From contig PYST01000004.1 in NCBI GenBank assembly GCA_003049485.1, positions 1 through 64,000 on the forward strand: a stretch of 64,000 nucleotides of DNA, read 5' to 3'. Numbering within the stretch: the first letter of the stretch is position 1; each line of letters starts with the position of its first letter. Positions 33,890-44,687 of the stretch are shown here, piece after piece. Made by a program: the position numbers and the translations under genes. The stretch is from Ophioceras dolichostomum (taxonomy: Eukaryota; Ascomycota; Sordariomycetes; Magnaporthales; Ophioceraceae). The notes under the pieces are model-generated. The model was not told the origin of the DNA. It searched no databases and was given only the letters and a program-made list of their open reading frames with translations.

Positions 33890-34543
33890 ATTGGTCTGGA
33901 TCGTCTGCAGTTATAGGCCGCCAAAGGCACGACTTCTAAGCCCACGATGGAGAGGGAGATGCCATTAGGAGATGCTATCCTCCGTGATGCGTGCGCGTTG
34001 GTAGGACCCGAGCGTTGGTCATCGCTTAACCACGCACATAACCACAATTATGGGAGGTGGCAACATTCCAGAGCGGTGCTTCGACGATGTGCGTGTACTG
34101 AAGAGCCACCACCAGGAACGCACGCGTCCATGGAATCTGCATGAGACATCCCCGAAGAATCAAACAAAAGACGGATGGGAAGTCTCGCGTTGACATACAT
34201 TGCTCGTCGTTAGTTAAAATTGGTCGTGATTCAAATGGAGGTAGACATGCAGGACAAAATGAAAACCGATTGGAAAAATTCGGGAGCTCGCTAGGGGGGG
34301 GGGGGGGGGGGGGNNNNNNNNNNNNNNNNNNNNNNNNNNNNNNNNNNNNNNNNNNNNNNNNNNNNNNNNNNNNNNNNNNNNNNNNNNNNNNNNNNNNNNN
34401 NNNNNNNNNNNNNNNNNNNNGTCCTGCTCATGCTCATGCTCATTCCCCTATATGCCTCCTCGAAATATATACAGAGACATGTGAGGGAAAAGACTAGGAG
34501 ACAAAGAAAAATAAGGAAGCCGAAAATTGGATCGCAGTTTGGC
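33890..34543. other. Intergenic with assembly gap
   Basis: Upstream region of the multicopper oxidase and 3' side of SRP68. It contains 20 consecutive G (34294-34313) followed by 107 N (34314-34420). No gene is supported, and sequence is missing, so real content cannot be judged. Confidence 0.8.
34314..34420. other. Assembly gap (107 N) behind a G20 run
   Basis: Undetermined bases directly after 20 G. The homopolymer at a contig end suggests a sequencing artefact or a failed read through a G-rich structure. Confidence 0.99.
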
Positions 34544-36816
34544 TCATCTTCCAAAGCCAAACCAGCCCTTCTTCGCCGGCTTCTGTGGCTCGGCCTTCGT
34601 CGCGGCCGTGCCGGCCTTCCCCTGGGCGGCTCCACTTCCACTCTGCTGGGGCTGCTGGCGAGCCCCCCCTTTCTTCCCCCCGCCGACCTGAGGGTAGTCC
34701 ATGTAGTTCCACGCGAGGTCGAGGAATATGGGTTTGGCGGGTATGGCCTCCAATTTGGGAGGGTAGGACACGATGTTCTCCAGGTCCACGGCGCCGTCCT
34801 CCGGATACCGGTCGAGCCGATCGGCGAGTGGCGGCTGCGACGAGGGCTGGTCTCCGCCACCGCCACCACCGCTGCGCTTCTGCTCCAGTTTGCGCAGATT
34901 GCTGATTTCTACCAGAGCTCGGTGCCGCTGCACTTCGCCGCTCAGGAGGTCCTCCAGAAACCCGGCGTCCTCGGCGGAGACGTCTATGTTGCGCACTGGC
35001 GATGAATGGGATGCGCCCTTGCTGAGGACGGGGAGGGCCTCACGGCATTGGTCATGTGCGTGCTTGATGAGCGCTAGCGCATTGACTGTGTTCCCTGCGA
35101 TCGCGTGGGATCGGCCCAAGGCCAAGCACCTATGAGCAGCGAAGGGTTTCCAAATCCATGTTAGTGAACTGTTGTCGACTGACCTCGCAGCGCTCACTAC
35201 GGTATGGCAGCTTGGTTTGGCTTTCTGCGAACGTGATGACCGGCGAAAAAGGAAAGCAGAAGGGACGGGGGAATGGAAGAGAAAGAAGGTGGGTAACTCG
35301 GAGATAGACTCACTTTAGAGCGCTAAAGTACTGAGATGTCGCATTTAATCGCGCCGAGAGCTCGGCGTCAGCAGCTACTCCAGCCAGCTCCTTGATAGAC
35401 TCTATGCTCTGGAGGTTTCCGTCGTACAGCACGACCTTCTCCTTGAGCCTGGCCAGCTGCCTCCCCGGAGGATCAGGCCTCACGCGAACCGCGGCGGCAT
35501 CATCTTTACCAGCAGAAGCAGCGGCCTTCTTTTTCCTTGACGATCCACTCCCACTGCCCGCGAGCTCGAGGACGGCGCCGTCCTTGTCTCCAGCCAGGAC
35601 GCGGTTCCGCCCAATTCTCCAGCTGATCATCTCGTAGTTAACGGCGGTGCGCGTGATGGCGAGGCTCTGCATCTGCGGGTCGCTCTGCGTGACCCCATCG
35701 GCCCTGAGTTCGTCGATGGCCTGCTTGGTTGCGTCGGCCGAATCCTGGCTTGCGGCGAGGACGTCGTCGTACGCAGCGGCCATGTCCTTCGGTGAGAGCG
35801 AGAGTTCCGAGGAAGAGCCCAGCTTCTCGGCAAGTGCGGCTGCGGCGTCCTGCAGCGCAAGCCATGCGGTTGCGATTGCGGCGTCTTCGATGCGCACCTG
35901 GCGGGAGCGGAAAGTGAGCGTTGTCGGGGTGCTGTCGGTGGCCTTTGACGAAGAGTCGTGGTGGCCCCCTTCGCTCAGCACGTCCTCATCTAGCTCGCCG
36001 ACCATGGCGATGAGCGCGCTGTCGGACCGCGGGAACGCCTTGCGCGCGATGGCTGGGATGGGCAGCGATCGCGGCGTCTTGAGCTGGTACGCCGCGTAGC
36101 GAATCGAAGGGTCGATGACGTCGGATAGAACATCCTTGAGCATGTCCTTCTTGGCCGAGGACGACATCAGAGCGGTGAAGATGATCCGAGCTATAGAATA
36201 GCTCCTCAGGCAGGGCTCCCAGCTCTGCTTCTCCAACTGCTCAGCGCCCCGTAGTAGCGCCGCGTACGCCCGTGCCTCGAGGACGTCCACCCTGCCGGCT
36301 CCACTGGCGCCTTGGGAGAGGACTGAGGCGAGGTTCTCGGCGGTCTTGGCGGCCTTGTCTAGGCGGGAGACGATGTGGGAGCGCGTGCTCCCCGAGATGC
36401 CCCTCGTGTCGGCCGAATGAGCGGACTTCATGCTCATGGCGTGAGCCCATGCCCGCTCTGCGGTCAGGATGTGTAGGTAGAGGTTCCTGTGTACATGTAT
36501 CCACTGTGAGCTTTCTGCTGTCTGTCCGCATGTCTGTGTGTCCCACGCGGCTGTGTGCAAGCTGTCATGTCGTGGTTGTAATGGTTGGTAATATTCACGA
36601 GGGAAATCACGAGGGAGTGCCGTACTCTCGATTCTCCGCCAGTATCTCAGGGGTGAGTGCTGGACGGGGCTGGTATTTCCCACGGTTCTTGGCGGCGATG
36701 CCCAGCTTCTTCCGGCAGTTGAGCAGGCGACCAGACAGCTGGGCACGGTAGCTGGCATAGTCGCCGTATAGCATGGCCTTCTCCCTCGAGGAGACCACAA
36801 AATTGATAATGTCCAT
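34544..36816 (-). CDS. srp68: Signal recognition particle subunit SRP68
   Basis: Large SRP subunit that binds 7S RNA together with SRP72 during co-translational ER targeting. Exons 36626-36816, 35314-36486 and 34544-35129 give 1950 nt and 649 aa, close to the usual 600-630. The N-terminus MDIINFVVSSREKAMLYGDY with the following YRAQLSGRLLNCRKKLG is the characteristic SRP68 RNA-binding start. The splice into NLYLHILTAERAWAHAM restores the conserved TAERAWA helix. The rest is helical and TPR-like with a Ser-rich loop near residue 290 and a basic KKKAAASAGK stretch. It ends in KKGWFGFGR. An alternative upstream ATG (36849) would add 11 Ala-rich residues; the family start favours 36816. It shares an upstream region with the divergent cya5 gene. 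Confidence 0.93.
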
Positions 36817-37664
36817 GCCTGCCGGTGCTGTGGCGGCCGCCATGTTCATCGGCGTCTTCCTGGTGGTCGTGGTCGCGTCGCGCCACACAACTCCAGCAAC
36901 CCCCCTGCTGGTTGCCGCCTCGCCTGTGTCTGGGCCCCAATTCCAACTGAGTATTAGTTGTCCGCAAAGGGACGATAATACGGGGCAGGACAACAGTAAT
37001 TGGGTCTCCGAGTACCTCGAAGTCGCTTGAGGAGTCCGTCTGGTCCGTCGTGAGTGGTTTTGGGGACTCGAGCTCGTCGTGGATGATGCCTGACAATTTG
37101 TGGGGTAACTTTTCGCAACTGACGATACGGAGCGTGTGCCCCTCCATCGCGTGAAGCCCTGAAGCTCTATCTGTGGCGCATCCCACTGGCAGGGACGTCA
37201 TTGCGCCCCGCTGCAGGTCCAATTGGGGGAGCTCTCGAGCTGTCAGGGGGCTTTCGGCCTAACAATTTTCCTTGGGTTTCCGACATGGCGGTCGGATCCG
37301 TGCTGTGGATACCCATTCCTCGGCGCCGGAATGAAATCGCCTGATGCAAAGACCCCTGCTATAGATTTTTTTTTTCCTATGATAGCTCGAGGTTCCTGGG
37401 AAGCTCGACCGTAGCCCACGTCTTTCGAAGAGCTTCCTCAGTGCTCCGCTGCGGCGCCAAACTGCTTAACCTTTTAAAAAAAATTTCTTCTGTTTCTTAT
37501 TGGGTCATGTAAGAATGCCAACCTGCTCCAAATATACAATTTTCATCTAATTTGTGTCTGACAACGGACGTGGTGGATTCTGCAGCTCGAAAACCGGCGA
37601 ACCGCAATGATATTATGATGCTTCCGAAGCCCGTCCCCCCATCGAGTAGTCGCGAGAATCCCTG
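36817..37664. other. Divergent intergenic region, srp68 / cya5
   Basis: About 850 bp between two genes transcribed apart. No coding frame is supported. AT-rich segments at 37365-37378 and 37470-37500 lie upstream of cya5. Confidence 0.6.
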
Positions 37665-40600
37665 ATGCCTCTTCTCGACCGGTCTGCGTCCAGCTTGGAA
37701 CCATGCAGCCTCCAGAAAGCCCTCTCATCTGTCAGGAGCCGCCGGAAGCTCCACACCACGTTTTGGCACCATGGCGCCGCCGCCATTGAGCTCTCTCCGG
37801 CTTGGCAGACCATCGCCCGCGACCCCCTCGTCGCCTTAGGCTCCTTTGCCGCCGCCTCCGGCCCTGGGAGGCCCGATGGCAACGGAGCAACAGCTGCTGC
37901 CGCGCCCAACATGTTCGCATCTTCTAGCTTTCTTTTCGACTTTCTGTATCCACAGGGGGCTGCAGCGTTCCTCCTGCAGAGGTTCAATCCCGTTTCGGGG
38001 AGATTGGACCCTCCGGATCGTCCGCGGCTGTACCTCACCGGGAGTAGGTCTGGTGTGCGACCATACTCATCTTCCCCCGATGCTCACGACGACTCGCACG
38101 TCGACTCGCACGACGACTCTCCCAGCGACCCTCACGACGACCCTCAAAACGATCCTGCAGATATTTCTGCAGATAATTTTGAGGATGCCTTCCGAGACGT
38201 GTCTCAGCAACACACCCGACTCGAGGGGCCCAGTCGTAATGTTGCTAGGAACGCTGCAGCAGAAAAAGGACGTTCACGACGGCAAATAGTCGCCGACTCT
38301 GCAACCAACACGTTGCGCAGGTCCCTTCTTGGTGAACCTCCCATTCCGGTGTCCTCGGAAGAATTCAAACGCATTCTAAAGGAGCAGGAAGAGGAGGGGA
38401 CAAATTCACCCATACTGAGCCGCGACCTGGAGAGAGACATGACGAGGTTCAAACGCATTAAGAAGCCGGTCAAGGATCGGGCAGGCTCGTCCATGTTCAG
38501 CCGTGACATGGAGAAAGACATGATGACAGACGCGACTCAGACTAAGGCCTCTCCAGAGGTGACTGTGGACGAATCACCAATGGATGGGCTTCCCGTGGAC
38601 GAATCTCTTGTGGACGAATCTCCTGTGGACAAATCTCCTGTGGACGAGTCTCCCGTGGACTTCGAGGCATTGGATACCATGTGGAGTGAATACATGAGCA
38701 TGGGCGAAGAAGAGCGACCGCTCCATCGCTCTGCTACGGTGGTTAAGCTATCGCGGTCCGATCGGATCAAGGACGCCTGGCGAATAAGCGAGCTATTCGA
38801 CCAGTTTCCCGGTGATCCCTGGACCCCCCAGGCAGTGTTGGGTGCCATCGGTAGCGAACTCAAGCAGCGGAACTTGAAGGAGGCACTCGTGATATTCACG
38901 CGCTACGCGAATGTGAGCACGTCGCCGGTGGGGTTCGGCCTCGTTGCGGCCGATGCACTGAGAGCCTCGCGGTGGGATGTGCTCGCCGAGGCCTGGAGCA
39001 GCTACTTGAGTGCTCGTAGTGGCGAAGCGACACCCGCCCAGAGTGATATAGACGAAATCATGAAGGTCCCGAACATGACCACGAAGCTGTGGCGGTTGTC
39101 GGAGAACATCACGCCGGAAACCGAAGTCCTCGAGTCGTTTCTTCGCCTGGCTCTGGAGTGGGCTCTCCCCCTCTTCGACCCGCGGATGGCGACATCTATC
39201 GTCGAGTTCTCGCAAAACCCGCTGATGTTCGAGGACCTCATCCGGCTGTCTGTCGACAGGGGCCAGAAGGCGCTCGCGACGCATCTCTATCTCCAGTACC
39301 GGAAGCTGCCAGACGTCAAGATCCGGGTGCCCATCATAAAGCTGATGATCAGCGATGTCTTCCTCCGGGACGAGAGCGCCGGGCCCAACATGGAACTGGC
39401 GTGGCAGGACTACCATCAGCGATACGGCGGTTTGGACACTTGGACGTACATGCGCTTCCTCGAATTCTACTCCGCCAGGGGCGACGTGCAGGGCTTCCGG
39501 CGCGCAGAGAAGGAGTTCGTCCGGAAGTTCCCCGACATCGCTGACCGCGTAGTCACGCACAAGATGCGGCTGTTCACCCTGCGCGGCGAGTGGAATCGCG
39601 TGCGGGAAGTCTTCCACTCGCTGGAGAAGGACTACGGCGTCAAGCCCTCGGTGATCCACTGGAACATGCTCCTGAGCGCAACCAAGTTCGACCACCACGT
39701 CGCGGTGGAGACTTTCGCGCAGCTGTGCGAGGCCGTCGATCCGGACGCCATCAGCTTCAGCATTGTGATGGGGATCATTGGCAAGCGCGGCGACCTGCAC
39801 TTCGTGCTGCAGCTACGGCAGATGGCAATCTCGCGTGGCATCGTCGTCACGGCGCGGATGAGCGCCGGCATCGTGGACGCGTACTGCTACCACAACTGCT
39901 TCCAGGAGGCGCTAAGCGTCTGCCGTAGGGTAACGCAGCAAGCTCAGGAGAAGGCAACGCTCCGCAAGCAGGCCCTCGCGAGGGGCGAGGCCGACCGCGA
40001 CGAAGCCCGGCGGGCGAACAATGCAGACAATGTCGACGTTACGAGGCTGTGGAACTTGGTGCTGAGGCAGTTGGCCAAGCGGCGCGACCTCGTCGCCGTG
40101 CACCGCACCATGCAGCTCATGTCGTCGATGGATGTCGTCTTCGACTCGACCACGTACTACAACCTGCTGCTCGGGCTTGCCTACTGCCGACAGGCGCACC
40201 ACGCGCTGCACCTGATCCGGACCGCACACGTGGACGGCCTGTTCAAGCCGACCAAGGCGCACTACGTCACGCTCATGGCGGCCTTCTTCGAGACGGGTGA
40301 GCCGAACATGGTGCTGCGAGTCGACGAGCTGATGACGAAGATGGGCTTCCCCATGTCGCCTGGGCAGAGCCTCCGGGCCGTCATGGCCCGCATGCACCCC
40401 AAGTACGTGGCGCGCGGCCAAGAGAAGCCGTTCCACCAGGCCGTCCGTTCGCTAATCCAGCTGATGCGAGCGCGTCGCAACGTACCGAGGCCTCCCGGCC
40501 CCCGTGGGTTCGACGTGCCGTCAGACATGTTTGCCACCCTGATCTTCTCGGCAGTGCGTCGCGGCTGGCTCGTGGAAGCCGGCAGACTCATCGACTTCTA

Positions 40601-41798
40601 CCACGACATCGCGAGGCCTGCCGGGACACGTGACCACCGTGGTGACCTCCGCATCATCAGCTCTCTGATGCTGTTTGAGTTCTACAACAAGAACTTCGAC
40701 AATGTGCGTGCTCTTTGGGAGGTCCTGGTCGATCGGGCTTGCGAGCTAGGCCGCCCGTTGTTAGATACTCGGGGACGGAGACCCCGGTCTCAGCCGCCGG
40801 CGCCGCCTCCTGAACCTGGAGCTGAGTCTGAAGCGGGTTCTCGGGCGGAGCTGGAATACCAGGACTTTGAACAACCAAAGGGCCAGATTGTGCCCAAGTG
40901 GATATACGTGCTGTCGGATGGCTTCAACGTCATGGTGCGGATGCTGCAGGCCGAGGGCAACGCCGCCGGTCTCGTGGCGCTCATTTCCCGCGTCGAGGCC
41001 GAGGGCTTCGAGGCCACGGGCAAGAACTGGAACTACTACGTCCAGGCGCTCCTGCGGGTGGGCGACGCGCAGCGGGCCTTCGAGACCTTCGAGGACATGC
41101 TGCTGCCGCAGTGGGCCGGCTGGCACGTCACGCGCCGCAGGTCGCGGCCGGGCCGCATGCCGCAGACGCTCGAGCTGCGGCGCCTGAGCCGCGACCCGGG
41201 CTACCGGCGCCCGCTGTCGTACACCCTCCTCGAGCTCGCGCGCCACTACCGCCTCCTCTGCGACAAGGCGCCCTGGTCGCCCGACGCCGAGCGGCAGCTG
41301 GCCGCAATCAGGAAGAGCTGCCTGCGCACCCTGCGCGCCATCGGCAAGCTCAACCGGCCCCGCGAGCGGCGCGCGTGGGACATCTTGGACCACACCCGGC
41401 CCTACACGCCCGGCGGACGATCCCTCGCCGAAGCCGAAGCCGCAGCCGCAGCCGCAGCCGCAGCCGCAGCCGCCGCCGACGACGGAGAGGTTTCGAGCGC
41501 CGAGGCCGACGAGGGCGGGAACGGGAACGCGAACGGGAATGCCGCCGCCGTCGACCCCGACGTCCGCTTCAGTCGCGACCAGGCGAAGCTCGATGAGATC
41601 CTCCACGGGTTTCTTCGAGAACAACAGGAGGAAAAACGGCAGCCTGATCCTGATGCTGGGTCTGACCCCGACGACTTGGACTGGGTGCGGAGCAGCGGCC
41701 GTGCCAGCGGCGCCAGCGGCGCGAGCGAGAAGCCACCATCTCCTGATGCTGTTAGTCCTGTGGTACCCCCAGCTGAACAGAAACCTCTGGCACCTTAG
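37665..41798 (+). CDS. cya5: Mitochondrial PPR protein, Cya5/Pet309-like
   Basis: Large pentatricopeptide-repeat protein expected to act on mitochondrial mRNA. Neurospora CYA-5 and yeast Pet309 are needed for COX1 expression. One intronless frame of 1377 codons. The N-terminus (MPLLDRSASSLEPCSLQKAL, then VRSRRKLHTTFWHHG) is basic with no acids after residue 12 and fits import. Residues about 140-350 are acidic and disordered and contain a PVDES-type tandem repeat. Helical repeats extend from about 370 to 1200. Recognisable units include VIHWNMLLSATKFDHHVAVE, LWNLVLRQLAKRRDLVAVHR and TTYYNLLLGLAYCRQAHHAL. A poly-Ala tract (about 1255) and an acidic tail close the protein. Start chosen because it is the first ATG and opens with the family-like leader. 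Other mitochondrial PPR factors (for example Ccm1-type) are possible; the length and single-exon structure favour Cya5. Confidence 0.82.
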   Translation: MPLLDRSASSLEPCSLQKALSSVRSRRKLHTTFWHHGAAAIELSPAWQTIARDPLVALGSFAAASGPGRPDGNGATAAAAPNMFASSSFLFDFLYPQGAAAFLLQRFNPVSGRLDPPDRPRLYLTGSRSGVRPYSSSPDAHDDSHVDSHDDSPSDPHDDPQNDPADISADNFEDAFRDVSQQHTRLEGPSRNVARNAAAEKGRSRRQIVADSATNTLRRSLLGEPPIPVSSEEFKRILKEQEEEGTNSPILSRDLERDMTRFKRIKKPVKDRAGSSMFSRDMEKDMMTDATQTKASPEVTVDESPMDGLPVDESLVDESPVDKSPVDESPVDFEALDTMWSEYMSMGEEERPLHRSATVVKLSRSDRIKDAWRISELFDQFPGDPWTPQAVLGAIGSELKQRNLKEALVIFTRYANVSTSPVGFGLVAADALRASRWDVLAEAWSSYLSARSGEATPAQSDIDEIMKVPNMTTKLWRLSENITPETEVLESFLRLALEWALPLFDPRMATSIVEFSQNPLMFEDLIRLSVDRGQKALATHLYLQYRKLPDVKIRVPIIKLMISDVFLRDESAGPNMELAWQDYHQRYGGLDTWTYMRFLEFYSARGDVQGFRRAEKEFVRKFPDIADRVVTHKMRLFTLRGEWNRVREVFHSLEKDYGVKPSVIHWNMLLSATKFDHHVAVETFAQLCEAVDPDAISFSIVMGIIGKRGDLHFVLQLRQMAISRGIVVTARMSAGIVDAYCYHNCFQEALSVCRRVTQQAQEKATLRKQALARGEADRDEARRANNADNVDVTRLWNLVLRQLAKRRDLVAVHRTMQLMSSMDVVFDSTTYYNLLLGLAYCRQAHHALHLIRTAHVDGLFKPTKAHYVTLMAAFFETGEPNMVLRVDELMTKMGFPMSPGQSLRAVMARMHPKYVARGQEKPFHQAVRSLIQLMRARRNVPRPPGPRGFDVPSDMFATLIFSAVRRGWLVEAGRLIDFYHDIARPAGTRDHRGDLRIISSLMLFEFYNKNFDNVRALWEVLVDRACELGRPLLDTRGRRPRSQPPAPPPEPGAESEAGSRAELEYQDFEQPKGQIVPKWIYVLSDGFNVMVRMLQAEGNAAGLVALISRVEAEGFEATGKNWNYYVQALLRVGDAQRAFETFEDMLLPQWAGWHVTRRRSRPGRMPQTLELRRLSRDPGYRRPLSYTLLELARHYRLLCDKAPWSPDAERQLAAIRKSCLRTLRAIGKLNRPRERRAWDILDHTRPYTPGGRSLAEAEAAAAAAAAAAAAADDGEVSSAEADEGGNGNANGNAAAVDPDVRFSRDQAKLDEILHGFLREQQEEKRQPDPDAGSDPDDLDWVRSSGRASGASGASEKPPSPDAVSPVVPPAEQKPLAP
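38565..38662 (+). repeat. 15-bp in-frame repeat encoding (P/L)VDES units in cya5
   Basis: GTGGACGAATCTCCT-type units occur six to seven times and encode VDESPMDGLPVDESLVDESP-like sequence in the disordered N-terminal region. Confidence 0.85.
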
Positions 41799-42905
41799 CA
41801 TGGTAGGCGGTGGGTGGCACGATACCATCCCTCCCACTACATGTATGTATTATCTGTATCTATTTTGTGCCATTGGGGCGTCATTATATGTCGCTCTTAC
41901 TAGTATTTCTCAATCCCATCTGTCTGCCCATCTCAACTGTATATTCATTTCACCTACCTACGTTTCTTACCTTACCTGTTTAGACCAGCATTCACAACAT
42001 GGTTGGAGACCCCCGAGCGCAATCAACCTCCTATTGTATATCTATCTACCTTGTGTAAGCTACGTCCGCTTTTCGCTTCATCTACTGTACATATGACATG
42101 CTTTATAGGCAGTTCGCAGATAGAATAGAGTGACACATTGAGGATTCGACCATATCTGCATCATCGGGCAGCGCGGTTAAAAGCCAACTGAGTCTTGACT
42201 GATTAATTCATTCGTCTGAAGGTTCCCAACAACTGCTTGTTATTCACTCTTAGCCAGGTCCCCTGAGCTCTATAGCACATCGGCTAGGTAAATGAGATCG
42301 CAAGTGAATATGGCTATCAAATCTATATATCCCCCGGCAGACAGTTAGAGGTAGCTAGGTACATTAGCACATGTGCACCTACTGGAGTTACCAGGTACCT
42401 GTCGGTGCTTAAGCAAAAACCCGAAATCCAAACAGCTCCTGAGTACCACTTATTGATCCGGACCCTAACGCCGTCGCGGTGTATATTGTGTATGGATATA
42501 TAAAGTCCTGCGAGGACAGTTCCGTGATGATGATGACGATGATGATGGTGATGATGATGTTGTTGTCGATATGGTTGGAGATGGATGCCCGGGAGAAGAA
42601 CAACACAAAAAATGAGGGATTAAACAATGAGAGAACCCAAACAAACGCCCGATGAGTAGTGAGGATGATAGTAGTGAAGTGGACGGCATTCGCTCGCCCG
42701 GGATATCGTTTCAGAAGCGCAAGCAAACCCGAACTTGGAAAGAAAACGGGGAATAAATGAATGGAGAGAGAGAGAAAAAGAGACTCGAGATGAAGAAACC
42801 AGGAAGAAGGGGTGTTTGCACAACCACTGCACAGGACTCCACCGGACCGCATGCACGCAGCACGGTCACAGCAGACAGACAGACCATCGATCTCATCAGC
42901 ATTAA
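41799..42905. other. Convergent intergenic region (cya5 / Atos gene)
   Basis: About 1.1 kb between two gene ends. AT-richer than its surroundings with CCTA/TAGG motifs (41950-41990, 42350-42400) and a GATGATG run at 42525-42560. No gene supported. Confidence 0.55.
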
Positions 42906-44656
42906 TCAGAGGTAATCACTATGAGGAGGTGGCGGAGGAGGAGGACCGAACGTAGCAACAGCCGCCGCCGGCCGTGCGTCGCCGTCGTCAATATCAATGC
43001 CATAGCCAGAGCCGGAGCCGGGCCCTCCCAAGTCTGCTGCTGTTGCTGCTGCTGAAGCAAACAATTCGCGGTCGCCGCCCTGGCCACCACCGCCTTGAAC
43101 ACCTAGCGACCGCAGCCGCTTGGAGAGCAGGCCCTCGGCGACTACCTCGCCAGGCGCAGAAGAAGCAGCGAAAAGCGGCATGATGAAGGCGTTGCCGCCG
43201 TAGCCGACGTCGCCTTTGCTCAGCTTGCTGTACTGCGTTGTTGAAGCAGCGGCGGCGGTGGCGTCGAGGAGGGGGTTGCTCGTCGTCGTCATCAGGGTCA
43301 TCGGACTGTCGTCGGCAACGCCTTGAGATTGAGCTTGATCTTGAGCTTGAGCTTCCGCTTCCTCGGTGCCAATTCCCATTGTGGGCCGGCTCGCCTCCAG
43401 GGATGTGGTGGCTGCTGTGGCAGTGTCGCTGCTACTGCTGCCGCCGGGGCTGGTGATGCTCCCGAGGAGGCTGGGACTAGTAGCGCCGCTGTTGTTGTTC
43501 AGCAACGCCAGTCTGAACGGGATGGGCTCGACGGGGATGTTGCTGCCCCCGCTTCCACCTCCTCCACTGCGGCCAGTGCTGAGGATACTATTACTACTGC
43601 CAACAACACCACCGACAGCGGTCGACGCCATCGGTGAAGCCATCGTCGTCACCACAGGAGGCGACGACGGGCTTCTGAACATACGCGACGCGGCAGACGA
43701 CGACGACGCCGAATGTCGATGACCCATCGTCATCGTCGTCGCCGCCACCGCGTTGACGGCCGCATGTTGTGCGTGCAGCACGCCGCTGCGGCCGTCGCCA
43801 AGCATAAGAGGATCGTTATCAAACGCCCGCTGCTGCTGCTGCGCGTAAGGGCCGGCGGCGGCGGTGAAGGAGAAGCCTGAGCTGCGCCGGCGGAACGCCT
43901 TCTCAGCCGCGAGGAGGGCGCCGCCACTGGTGAAGCCACCTCCAACGCCAACGCCGCCGCTTCCAGGATGAGGCAGCAGTGGGGGAGGAGGGGGGTGCAT
44001 CACGCGGACGGGCTTGTACGCGCTGAAGCGCGGCTCGGGGAGGGTCACCTCGTTGCGCAGCTTCTCCTTGCCGTCGGGCACGCGGTTGGCGAACACGACG
44101 CGGATGCTCTTGTAGAGGTAGTAGCGCCCCTTGGTCGGGCAGCAGATGTGCAGGTGGATGAGGTATCGGAGGATCGGCCTGGCGGAGGCGGAAGGGTCGA
44201 CGACGACGAAGCCGCCGTTTCCATTTCCGACGGCTGCGTCTCTATCCTGACCTCCTCCTCCTCCTCCTCCTGCGGCACCAGACGCGCCAGATGATGGCGA
44301 ACCGAACACGGTCTGGTTCTCCAGCGCCAAGCCGGCCGAGAAGATCCGCTGCCTAATGAACGTCTTGGTGCCGGGCTCCATGCCGGTGAGGTCGTACGGC
44401 ACCAGGAACAGCTTGACTGCCGTCTTGTTCTGGTTCTTGATGATGATCTGCAGTTGGCCTTTGGCGGGGATGCGATACGACCCGCCCGGGGGCGCCTTTG
44501 GGGAGCTCGACCGCCGTTTTGACCGCAAACTCCTGGAGGGTGCTTGGCTCCCCGCCTCAACTACAGACATGTCGTCGGGTTCGTCGCCCTCGCCGCCAGG
44601 GCTGCCCATGCTCACGTCTGTGGATGCGGCATTATCGCTCGACGCCGTCGAGGCCG

Positions 44657-44687
<31 letters not shown>

